64,000 nucleotides of DNA from Lyngbya sp. PCC 8106 (GTDB lineage Bacteria > Cyanobacteriota > Cyanobacteriia > Cyanobacteriales > Microcoleaceae): positions 1 through 64,000 of the forward strand of contig NZ_AAVU01000004.1 in the NCBI RefSeq assembly GCF_000169095.1. The letters are read 5' to 3'. A program made the position numbers and the translations under genes. The first letter of the stretch is position 1; each line of letters opens with the position of its first letter. The notes under the pieces are model-generated. The model saw only the letters and a program-made list of their open reading frames with translations. It made no database searches and was not told the origin of the DNA. Positions 38,101-45,442 of this stretch are shown here, one piece after another.

Positions 38101-38612
38101 CCAATTTTTTCCCACCAAGTTCGCCGAAACATGATTGCACTGGGTAAAATAGGAGAGTGTATAATTAAGGTTTGTAAGTCTAAATCAGGTAAATTATGCC
38201 AGGGTTCAATCTCAGAAATATTGTATCCTTCTCTATTAATTAAACGCCAACCACTGTTAACAAGTCCAACTTCTGGAAACTTCTGAAAACAAGCCGTTTG
38301 TTCTGCGAGTTTGTGGGGAAGAAAAATATCATCTTGATCCAATAAAGCAATAATCTCAGCTTTTGCTTCCTGAATTCCCCGATTTCTCGCTGCTGCAACT
38401 CCTTGATTTTTTTGAGAAAAATAACGAATGCGATCGCTATAATGTTGTAAAATCGTATTCGTATTATCCGTGGAACCATCATCAACGACAATGACTTCAA
38501 AATGACAATCCGTTTGACTCAAAACGCTCTCGACGGCTTGGCTAATGTAGCGGCTACCGTTATATGCTGGAATAATTACGCTAACTTGAGGAGTTCCCAT
38601 CACCGTTGACAT
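35127..38612 (-). CDS. Triple glycosyltransferase fusion GT2-GT2-GT4 with repeated helical modules
   Basis: The 1161-residue protein has three catalytic domains. GT2-A (residues 8-215) starts VSVIIPAYNGSRYISQAVESV, with a LDQDD metal site at 91-95. GT2-B (332-540) starts VSVIIPAYNCENYIEQAVKSV, with LDGDD at 414-418. GT4 (about 663-1055) has LNTDDPGIGGLAQYD-type glycine loop residues near 670, FTSARLAPIKGHRYQLEAI (870-888) and SLAEAAPSFAIMEAMAKGLPIIA (955-977). After each catalytic domain comes a similar roughly 75-residue helical module (251-325, 573-647, 1081-1155) with the pattern W.AW..Y, DWI..F and W..... at its end. It could add three successive sugars in one pass. The stand-alone GT2 at 47895-48920 carries the same module. 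Confidence 0.9.
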   Translation of the reverse strand: MSTVMGTPQVSVIIPAYNGSRYISQAVESVLSQTDCHFEVIVVDDGSTDNTNTILQHYSDRIRYFSQKNQGVAAARNRGIQEAKAEIIALLDQDDIFLPHKLAEQTACFQKFPEVGLVNSGWRLINREGYNISEIEPWHNLPDLDLQTLIIHSPILPSAIMFRRTWWEKIGGFNSRFNGVDDAEFVWQLAARGCQAIWLPKITVEYRQHHQTVSHQKAVERAETVIVAQNNFFSQKGLSDAVIQLEKPARYEELTWLAWHLYHTNHYQSMAEFLHKSLAYTSDTIPIVISDWIKRFSGNCQAYGYQLHLESFRKLPQWQQLISSLLPSNLPKVSVIIPAYNCENYIEQAVKSVLEQTYTDYEVIVIDDGSTDNTKNILSPYLDIIQYVYQSNQGAAKARNKGCQIAQGELLAFLDGDDFFTPNKLAEQVKVFEQDATIDLVQSGWMVVNKTGENLVDVLPWKNAPELNLETWVLHKCVRPSALMIRKICWKKVGGFDHSYPPTEDLDFVLRLALMGCKAVWVKQLHAGYRQHDCNLMSGGERVIKNTELLMNQFFNRRDLPKNIQQLKQKEHYQRWVWFAWRMYRDSHLKFVTYCLKKSLDYTSDFKANILTHWIDAFRNISAEYGESFNDQKLMKSPEWQQAVTHLMSKTSFYTHQKSSSKKRIILMNTDDPGIGGLAQYDHFILCNLAKMGHQVTAIRPQHSSPLVEQEKQLGIQQHWLDYSTSQDLSRILRNTKDADEIYAKLQPDLIIFSDGWPFSHFAAKQVAIQQNIPYMIALGLATPEHKDFSMGDNIPYVEGVLYQYGLAKAVNVAAKEHLNILHEQFKLPKNKGNVIYYGRSEKYFSPPNSSTRQRLRQEIGIPEDGIICFTSARLAPIKGHRYQLEAIAQLKHTSIWDKLYFVWAGTGQGSDHNLEPELKEKVQELGVSNQVKFLGQRWDIPDWLDACDIFILTSLAEAAPSFAIMEAMAKGLPIIASAAGGIPEGLGDTGQLLPDPNINPEDTVTVLVQTLKDWAINPELRQQKGQSAKQRAEQLFKEERMLKQTLEVIQHVLLDENKNDFADLHHVKKGVQKINQRLNYACQVWNAWNCYHQGNEEQMKFYLQQALKTAPQLFATEIILDWIDDFSRLSQQKGEPLNIEDLSKYSAWKFILENDLGMPG

Positions 38613-38733
38613 CTATTCGCTTTTGCTCAACTTTTTGCTATCCTATATATCATGTACCACAAAGAGTTAGAAGTGTAAAACTTCTGATCTATTCTGGTAA
38701 TTTTCCGGTATTTTTATTTTCAAGGAGTAGGCA

Positions 38734-38976
38734 ATGTCTGGAAAACCTCCAATTCTCCGTAATCTAGAAGGTCAGTCCTATAAACACTTAAAGCGGGAAA
38801 TTAAGTGGACTCCCTTGAAAATTGTGATTACTACTGTTTTGATTGGGGTTCCCTATATTGTGTTTTTGATTTTTGTTAGTTCAATTTCAAAGGTTTTATT
38901 AGGACTTTTGATTGGTATCCCGCTCGTTGTATTCTCTATTTTATACTTAATGCACATTCTCACAAAAGATTTGTAA
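38734..38976 (+). CDS. Small two-helix membrane protein
   Basis: The 80-residue protein has a basic N-terminus and two membrane helices (KIVITTVLIGVPYIVFLIFVS and VLLGLLIGIPLVVFSILYLMHIL). An AAGGAG site lies eight bases before the ATG, and the stop is six bases before the TPR-sulfotransferase start. It is very likely cotranscribed with the TPR series and could anchor it to the membrane. Family not recognised. Confidence 0.65.
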   Translation: MSGKPPILRNLEGQSYKHLKREIKWTPLKIVITTVLIGVPYIVFLIFVSSISKVLLGLLIGIPLVVFSILYLMHILTKDL

Positions 38977-38982
38977 AGCTGA

Positions 38983-40782
38983 ATGTCTGAATCTATACCC
39001 TCTGAAGCATTTCAATTTTATCAACAAGCTGAACTGCTTTTTTCTCAAGGAAATATTGAAGCTGCAATTTCTCTTTATCAAAGTTCAATTGAACTGAATC
39101 CTAATTTTTCTTGGTCTTACCATCAGTTAGGTGAAGCCTTTTTTCGGTTAGAAAAATGGCAGGAAGCGGTTTCTGCTTACGATCATGCAGTTCAACTAAA
39201 TCCTAATTTTTCTTGGTCTTATTATAACTTGGGTAATGCTTTATCAGAACTTCAACAATTTTCCGCAGCAATATCTGCTTATTCTCAGGCTATTGTTCTT
39301 GATTCAAGTTTTGCCTGGTCTTATTATAAATTAGGAGTTGCACTCAGTCAAGAGATTCGATGGAGTGAAGCGATTAAAGCTTATTTTCAAGCGATTAAAA
39401 AACAACTGAATTTGCCTGAAGTTTATACAAAACTACAAGCAGCAATTCAATTTGAATCTAATCCTAAATCTTGGAATTTAAGTCTGATGTCTGACGATGC
39501 TGAGGTTTGTTTAGATATTGCTCGTAATTTAGCTCAAATCAATGATTTAAAATCAGCTATTATTTTTTATGATTTAGCTTTAACAATCCAGCCAAACAAT
39601 CTAGAGATAATCACAGAATCAGAACAGATAAGGCAAACACAAACACAGTTAAAAGAAAGACTGAAATACTGTTTTAATGATGTTAAAATCAATCACAACT
39701 CTTATGAGAGTTACTATAATTTAGGAGTCGTTCTCTCTCAACAACAACAATGGGATGAGGCAATTGTAGCCTATCTCAAATCGATTGAACTCAAACCTGA
39801 AATGCCAACTTGGGTGTATCAAGGATTATGGGAAATTCTAGATCAACAGGGAAAACTAGAAGCGGCGGAAGATTTATATCGACACGCTCTTAAACAGAAT
39901 AAAAATACAATTTGGTGTTATGTTAACTTAGGAGAAATTCTAGCCCAAAAGGGAGAAATCGATGAAGCGTTACACTGTTATCAATTGGCTTGTTATCAGA
40001 AAATTCAACAATTTCATCCAGACTGGATACAAAATATCGAAAAATTAAAGCCAGTGAGTCAACCTAACTTTATCGTGATTGGAACTCAAAAAGGAGGAAC
40101 CACGTCTTTATACTACTATCTGGCTAAACATCCTCAAATTATGCCCTCTTTAATTAAGGAAATTGATTTTTGGTCAACAAAATATAATCGAGGAATAAAC
40201 TGGTATTTAGCACATTTTCCTCCGATATTAGCGGAACAAAAAATATTAACCGGAGAAGCAACACCGAGTTATCTTGATCATTGGGAAGCGCCAGAACGTC
40301 TGTTTCAGACTTTTCCGAATACTAAACTGATTGTTGTCTTGAGAAATCCAATTGATCGAGCGATTTCTCACTATTATCAGTGGGTAAATATGAATTGGGA
40401 ATTTCGTTCATTAGAAGAAGCGATGATTTCTGAAATTGAACGACTGAATGTTACAAATGTTAGTTACTGGAATCAACCCAATAGTTATATTGCTAGAGGG
40501 GTTTATGTAGAATTTTTAAAAAAATGGTTAGAGATTTTTCCCCGAGAGAAAATTTTAATTATTTCTAGTGAAAAATTTTATTCAAATCCGGCGATAACTT
40601 TAAAGCATATTTTTAACTTTCTAGATTTACCTAATCATTCTTTATCTAACTATAAAAAATATAATGCTCGCTCTTATCCAATTTTAGATGAATCAATGCG
40701 AAATCTATTAGGAAGTTATTTTAAGGCTTATAATCAAGAGTTAGAAGATGTATTAGAAATGAAATTCAACTGGAATAATTGA
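38983..40782 (+). CDS. TPR protein with C-terminal sulfotransferase domain
   Basis: The 599-residue protein has about nine tetratricopeptide repeats in residues 1-355 with the W/Y..LG.A....W..AI.AY..AI.L.P pattern. A sulfotransferase domain (361-599) follows. Its PAPS loop is IGTQKGGTTSLYYYL (366-380), its acidic pocket KEIDFW, its 3'-phosphate site VVLRNPIDRAISHYY (from 451), and its ending is the heparan-sulfotransferase-like LEDVLEMKFNW. TPR arrays bind proteins, so the acceptor may be recruited through the N-terminus. Both domains appear intact. It heads a row of similar TPR fusions. Confidence 0.88.
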   Translation: MSESIPSEAFQFYQQAELLFSQGNIEAAISLYQSSIELNPNFSWSYHQLGEAFFRLEKWQEAVSAYDHAVQLNPNFSWSYYNLGNALSELQQFSAAISAYSQAIVLDSSFAWSYYKLGVALSQEIRWSEAIKAYFQAIKKQLNLPEVYTKLQAAIQFESNPKSWNLSLMSDDAEVCLDIARNLAQINDLKSAIIFYDLALTIQPNNLEIITESEQIRQTQTQLKERLKYCFNDVKINHNSYESYYNLGVVLSQQQQWDEAIVAYLKSIELKPEMPTWVYQGLWEILDQQGKLEAAEDLYRHALKQNKNTIWCYVNLGEILAQKGEIDEALHCYQLACYQKIQQFHPDWIQNIEKLKPVSQPNFIVIGTQKGGTTSLYYYLAKHPQIMPSLIKEIDFWSTKYNRGINWYLAHFPPILAEQKILTGEATPSYLDHWEAPERLFQTFPNTKLIVVLRNPIDRAISHYYQWVNMNWEFRSLEEAMISEIERLNVTNVSYWNQPNSYIARGVYVEFLKKWLEIFPREKILIISSEKFYSNPAITLKHIFNFLDLPNHSLSNYKKYNARSYPILDESMRNLLGSYFKAYNQELEDVLEMKFNWNN

Positions 40783-40822
40783 TTGAACAATGAAATAAAA
40801 TTAACAACTAATTATAGAACCT

Positions 40823-42658
40823 ATGTTAAGTCTAGAAATGTCTCTAACCAAACTTCATCAACAAGCAGAATATTACATTAATCAGGAAAAATGGCAAGAA
40901 GCAATTACGATTTGTCAACACGCTTTAAACATCAAGCCAAATCTTAAGAGTTATAAAACTTTAGGGGTTGTTTTTCAAATGCAAGGTCAACTTGAAAATG
41001 CTTTACAGTGTTATCTAAACGCATTAGAAATCAAGCCAGATGATGCAGAAATTTATAAAAATATTGCGAGTTTATATGCTCAAAAACACCAGTGGAAAGA
41101 TGCAATTATTAGTTATCAAGTTGCATTGCGCCTCGATCAAAAATCAGAACAAACTTACTTAGAGTTAGGAAATATATTAATAAAACTCAGTCGGTTATAC
41201 GAAGCAATAACTTCCTACCATCAAGTGATTAATCTCAATCATAATTCGGGAATAGCTTATCAAAAATTAGGAGATGTTTACTTTAAGCTTCAACGGTGGG
41301 ATGATGCAATTTTTGCTTATCGTCGTGTCCTTGAACTCCACCCAAACGCTTTATGGTCATGTCTGTATCTCGGAAAAAGTTACATCTATAAACAACAGTG
41401 GGATGATGCAATCAAAACTTGTTATCAAGCGATAAAAATTAATTCTCAAGCTGCTTGGTCATATAAGAATATAGGAGATGCTTTTTTTCATAAAAATCAA
41501 TACAATGATGCAGTTATTGCTTATATTTATGCTCTAAAAGTCAGAGAAAATCCGTTTAATCCAAGTTTTTTAAAGACTATTTATCAACAGTTAGGAGAGG
41601 CTATTCGTCAGCAAATTAAACAATCAAATTTTGAGAGTGTTCTCAGTTGGTATTACCACGTTTTTCAGAATCAACTGGTCATCAATTATCCTCTCAATAT
41701 AACTGAACTTGGTTTTATCCCTAATACTCCCGAACCTTATTTAAAGCTTGGGGAAGCATTAGTTCAATGTCAACAGTTTGAAGCGGCAACTATTTTTTAT
41801 CAACTTGCTGATAAAATTCAACCGAATACCCCAGAAATTATCATAAAACTTAAACAAGTTTTCAATCAACACCAAAACTTTCAGCAAATTTTAACTGAAT
41901 GCTATCAGAATATTGAGCAAAATCCTAATTCTCCTGATGCTTATACCAAATTAGGTAATCTTTTAACTCAACAAGGTCAAAAACAAGAAGCAGTTCACTA
42001 TCATCAAAAAGCTCTTATTCTAAAAGGATGGTATCTCTGTCAACAGAGAAATTATCAATTCACTCAAGACTGGTTTAGCAATAATATTCCAATTTGGAAA
42101 AAACATCTAACACCTTTTAGCAATACTCCTGAATTAAATATTTTAGAAATTGGCAGTTATCAAGGAATGTCTACTTGCTGGTTTATTGATCATATTTTAA
42201 CTCATCCCACTGCAAAAATAACTTGTATTGATCCTTATTTTAAACCAGAATTTGATGATAACATTTTTAAAACTAATGCTGTTCAAAAAGTCACAAAAAT
42301 GATTGCCTACTCTCAGGATATTTTAGATTCGCTTCCAGCCAATTTCTATGATATTGTTTATATTGATGGATGTCATTTGGCGATGACGGCATTACAAGAT
42401 GCCTTGCAATCTTGGCGGTTAACTAAAGTCGGAGGTGTCATTATTTTTGATGATTATGCAGTAAAAGAACAGGATAATCCCGAACAACAGGCAAAAGTAG
42501 GTATTGATTATTTTTTAAATAGGGTATCGGATGCAATTGAAATTATTGATCAAGGCTATCAACTCATGATTAGAAAACAAGCGACTGGATTAAGTGATGA
42601 AGAAATTGCTAACACTTTAAAAAAGATTTTGATTTCTAAGTCTATTGAATTAAAATGA
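40823..42658 (+). CDS. TPR protein with C-terminal SAM methyltransferase domain
   Basis: The 611-residue protein has TPR units through about residue 420. A class I methyltransferase domain of the Methyltransf_24 type follows (435-611). Motif I is ILEIGSYQGMSTCWF (440-454), the acidic loop ITCIDPYF (462-469), and VYIDGCH (478-484) and GGVIIFDDYAV complete it. It lies 41 bases after the TPR-sulfotransferase gene and shares its N-terminal design, which suggests duplication of the TPR part with exchange of the effector. The substrate is unknown; O-methylation of a glycan is the simplest guess from context. Confidence 0.86.
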   Translation: MLSLEMSLTKLHQQAEYYINQEKWQEAITICQHALNIKPNLKSYKTLGVVFQMQGQLENALQCYLNALEIKPDDAEIYKNIASLYAQKHQWKDAIISYQVALRLDQKSEQTYLELGNILIKLSRLYEAITSYHQVINLNHNSGIAYQKLGDVYFKLQRWDDAIFAYRRVLELHPNALWSCLYLGKSYIYKQQWDDAIKTCYQAIKINSQAAWSYKNIGDAFFHKNQYNDAVIAYIYALKVRENPFNPSFLKTIYQQLGEAIRQQIKQSNFESVLSWYYHVFQNQLVINYPLNITELGFIPNTPEPYLKLGEALVQCQQFEAATIFYQLADKIQPNTPEIIIKLKQVFNQHQNFQQILTECYQNIEQNPNSPDAYTKLGNLLTQQGQKQEAVHYHQKALILKGWYLCQQRNYQFTQDWFSNNIPIWKKHLTPFSNTPELNILEIGSYQGMSTCWFIDHILTHPTAKITCIDPYFKPEFDDNIFKTNAVQKVTKMIAYSQDILDSLPANFYDIVYIDGCHLAMTALQDALQSWRLTKVGGVIIFDDYAVKEQDNPEQQAKVGIDYFLNRVSDAIEIIDQGYQLMIRKQATGLSDEEIANTLKKILISKSIELK

Positions 42659-42727
42659 CCTCAATGAACTAAGATTTGAAAATAAAGTATAATTATATCA
42701 TCCTAATTTATTATACCAATATTCGTT

Positions 42728-44566
42728 ATGAACAACTCTGAGCAATCTATTATAACTGCAAGGAACTTGTATCAACAGGCAATTGTTTATTTGCATCAAC
42801 AGCAATTTCAGCAGGCGATTGTTTCTTGTCAGCAAGCTTTAGAACATCAACCTCAGTTTGCATTAGCTTATCAAACCTTAGGCATTGCTTTACAACTTCA
42901 AGGCCAGGAAGAAGAAGCAAAACAATACTATCTCAAGGCTGTTGAAATTCAGCCAGATTTAGCTGAATCTTATGCAAATTTAGGAAGTATTTATACTAAA
43001 CAAAAAAACTGGCAAAAGGCTATAGAAACTTACAAAAAAGTTGTTAAAATACAACCCAATGCAGCAACCTATTATCGAAATATAGCTCAAATCTTGACTC
43101 AACTCAACCAGCAAGAAGAAGCGACTCAATATTGGTATCAAGCCTTAAAATTAGAACCCGATTGGGCAACCCCCGAGGAACATTTAACATTAGGAAATAT
43201 GCTCCTTAAGTTTGAAAAACCCTTACCCGCAATTACCTGTTATCAAAGGACAATTAAACTGAAACCTGCTTCTTTTGAAGCTGCTCACAACTTAGGTGAA
43301 GCATTCAGTCAATTAGAACGCTGGCAAGAAGCGATTGAGAATTACAAAAAAGCCTTAGAACTCAATCCAAGTTCAGCAGTAACTTATCAAAGATTAGCCG
43401 ATACTTTTATGAGACTCAAATCTTGGGATGTTGCTCTTGAAAACTATAAGAAATCTTTGGAACTTGATCCCAACTCCTTTCAAGTTTATCAAAAAATCGC
43501 TCAACTTTTGTTGCAACAAGAACAATATGAACCCGCTATCCAAGCTTATCTGCGAGCAATAGAGCTGCAACCTTTTTATCAATGGTCGTACTGGAATCTC
43601 TGGAATATTTTAGCACAACACAATAAACTTAATGATGCCTTAACGCTTTATCAAGATGCAGTTGAACGTTATCCAAATGCTCCTTTAGTTGAACTCAATT
43701 TAGGTGAAGTGTTAACTCGTTTAGGTCGAATAAAACCTGCTATTTCAGCTTATCAACGAGCAATTTATAAAAAAATTCAACGTTCTCATCCTGAAGTTGC
43801 TGAAACCGACTGGGATAGTGAAACCCCGCTTAATCCAGGTTTTATCATTATCGGAACTCAGAAAGGTGGAACCACTTCTCTATACCGTTATTTAGAAAAA
43901 CATCCTCAAGTTTTACCTGCAATCAAAAAAGAAATATATTTTTGGAATCATCACTATAAACGAGGACTAGATTGGTATCTATCTCATTTTCCGAGTTTAA
44001 AAAAATCAACTCATTTTTTGACAGGAGAAGCAACACCTAGCTATATTGAAGATGAACAAGTAGCTAGCCGCATTGCTGAAATATTTCCCCAAATGAAATT
44101 TATTATTTTATTAAGAAACCCGATAGAAAGAACTATTTCTCAATACTATCACTGGGTACGGTTGGGATTAGAAGAAAACTCACTTTCTGACGCAATTTCA
44201 GCAGAATTAGAACTCTTAGGAACAAATCCAGAAATCTCTATTGATTCTAGGTATTGGGAACAAACACATAAATACCTTTGGCGAGGAATTTATGTAGAGT
44301 TTATCCGCAAATGGATGATTTATTTTCCTCCTGAAAATTTCTTAATTTTAAAAAGTGAGGACTTTTATGAACAACCCGAAGTGATGATAAAAAAGGTATT
44401 TGAGTTTTTGAATTTGCCTGATTTTGTTTTAACTGAATTTAAAACCTATAACCAAGGTTTCTATCAACCAATACCCACAGAAGTTCGCACACAACTACAT
44501 AACTTCTTTGACTCTCAAAATCAAAGACTAGAGGATTTTTTAGGAAGAAAATTTAACTGGAATTAA
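42728..44566 (+). CDS. TPR protein with C-terminal sulfotransferase domain, second copy
   Basis: The 612-residue protein has about nine TPR units (residues 8-350), then a sulfotransferase domain (370-612) closely related to the one at 38983-40782. The shared segments include IGTQKGGTTSLYRYLEKHPQVLP, LTGEATPSY, LLRNPIERTISQYYHW and a C-terminal EDFLGRKFNWN. The catalytic Lys and Ser-type PAPS contacts are present. It is likely a paralogue with a different acceptor or position preference. The same strand and 69-base spacing point to one transcription unit with the preceding gene. Confidence 0.88.
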   Translation: MNNSEQSIITARNLYQQAIVYLHQQQFQQAIVSCQQALEHQPQFALAYQTLGIALQLQGQEEEAKQYYLKAVEIQPDLAESYANLGSIYTKQKNWQKAIETYKKVVKIQPNAATYYRNIAQILTQLNQQEEATQYWYQALKLEPDWATPEEHLTLGNMLLKFEKPLPAITCYQRTIKLKPASFEAAHNLGEAFSQLERWQEAIENYKKALELNPSSAVTYQRLADTFMRLKSWDVALENYKKSLELDPNSFQVYQKIAQLLLQQEQYEPAIQAYLRAIELQPFYQWSYWNLWNILAQHNKLNDALTLYQDAVERYPNAPLVELNLGEVLTRLGRIKPAISAYQRAIYKKIQRSHPEVAETDWDSETPLNPGFIIIGTQKGGTTSLYRYLEKHPQVLPAIKKEIYFWNHHYKRGLDWYLSHFPSLKKSTHFLTGEATPSYIEDEQVASRIAEIFPQMKFIILLRNPIERTISQYYHWVRLGLEENSLSDAISAELELLGTNPEISIDSRYWEQTHKYLWRGIYVEFIRKWMIYFPPENFLILKSEDFYEQPEVMIKKVFEFLNLPDFVLTEFKTYNQGFYQPIPTEVRTQLHNFFDSQNQRLEDFLGRKFNWN

Positions 44567-44573
44567 GAGGGGA

Positions 44574-44602
44574 TTGACATTAAAGCTCATTTTTAGTAGA
44601 AT
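44574..44602 (+). promoter_or_regulatory. Near-consensus promoter in the gap after the TPR-sulfotransferase gene
   Basis: TTGACA at 44574-44579 and TAGAAT at 44597-44602 are separated by exactly 17 bases. It starts eight bases after the upstream stop codon and is followed by two hairpins and a T-run, so it may drive a small RNA rather than the distant gene at 45023. Confidence 0.5.
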
Positions 44603-44608
44603 TCAGAA

Positions 44609-44724
44609 ACATTGATATTGTGGGCATTCTGTAGCTACTTGACTTCTGCCCCTTCAGTTTAGCCAGAGAAGTCTGAGTATCACGGTTAGCAATACATACT
44701 CTCATCGGCGCCAATCGTTTTTTT
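44609..44724 (+). ncRNA. Candidate small RNA with terminator
   Basis: Downstream of the promoter at 44574-44602 come two hairpins. In the first, TACT and GACTTCT (44636-44647) pair with AGAAGTC and AGTA (44667-44679), giving eleven pairs with a small internal bulge. In the second, CGGTTAGC (44683-44690) pairs with GCCAATCG (44710-44717) with one mismatch, followed directly by seven T (44718-44724), like a Rho-independent terminator. The predicted transcript is about 115 bases. No family is recognised and no start-stop frame fits. The remaining gap to 45023 shows nothing clear. Confidence 0.4.
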
Positions 44725-45022
44725 AAACCGCCTGACTCTTAAAAGCGATCCTTCCAGAGTCTAAAGACAATCAAGCGGAGATTGAACCTTAGCTGTGTTC
44801 TACTTCTACAAATAAATTAGGCTCTAACTCCTGAACTTTTCTATCCTTTTTTGATCCCGAATCCTGACTCGTGAGATTGTATTAATACTCAATTATAGAA
44901 TAATCCTGAACTTATCCCTATCGACAATCTTACTGATGATGATGATTCTATAGAAACAGGATCAAATTTAAGTAATTGTCCTCTTGAGTTCAACAAAGTT
45001 CAAATGCGAGTTTAGAATACCG

Positions 45023-45367
45023 ATGAAAATCAGAAAAATCAATCCTGAAAAGCCTGTCGTCAGTCCTAATAATCATCCCAATCTCACCAATCCACTTTTT
45101 AAAAGTCGTTTAAAAGCAGCTCGATTGTTTCATAACGCTATTCTAACAAAAACAATTAATGAACGTCAACAGGGTCTTGAAGAATTATTTTTAGCCGATC
45201 TTTATCGACGGGCTGGAGATTTTATTACCGCCGAAAAGATCCTTGAAAATGCTGAAAGTAAATCATTAGAACCCAGTCTTTTAAGTATAATTGAGTACGA
45301 AAAACATCTAATTCAGGCTAAAGATACAACTTACTATCAGATCGATCAAGCGTTAGTCGAACTTTAA
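45023..45367 (+). CDS. Small TPR-like helical protein, unknown
   Basis: From the ATG at 45023 the product is 114 residues. Its C-terminal part (EELFLADLYRRAGDFITAEKILENAESKSLEPSLLSIIEYEKHLI) has a helix-turn-helix spacing like one and a half TPR units. The N-terminus is basic and proline-rich. A TTG at 44984 would add thirteen residues without a ribosome-binding site. It lies just before the TPR-GT61 gene. Function unknown. Confidence 0.5.
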   Translation: MKIRKINPEKPVVSPNNHPNLTNPLFKSRLKAARLFHNAILTKTINERQQGLEELFLADLYRRAGDFITAEKILENAESKSLEPSLLSIIEYEKHLIQAKDTTYYQIDQALVEL

Positions 45368-45442
45368 AATTAAACTTCAGAGCATTAAAGGTAACTTTTA
45401 ATGATATAAATAAAGAAGTCCCTTTTTTTAAAATTGTCTAAT

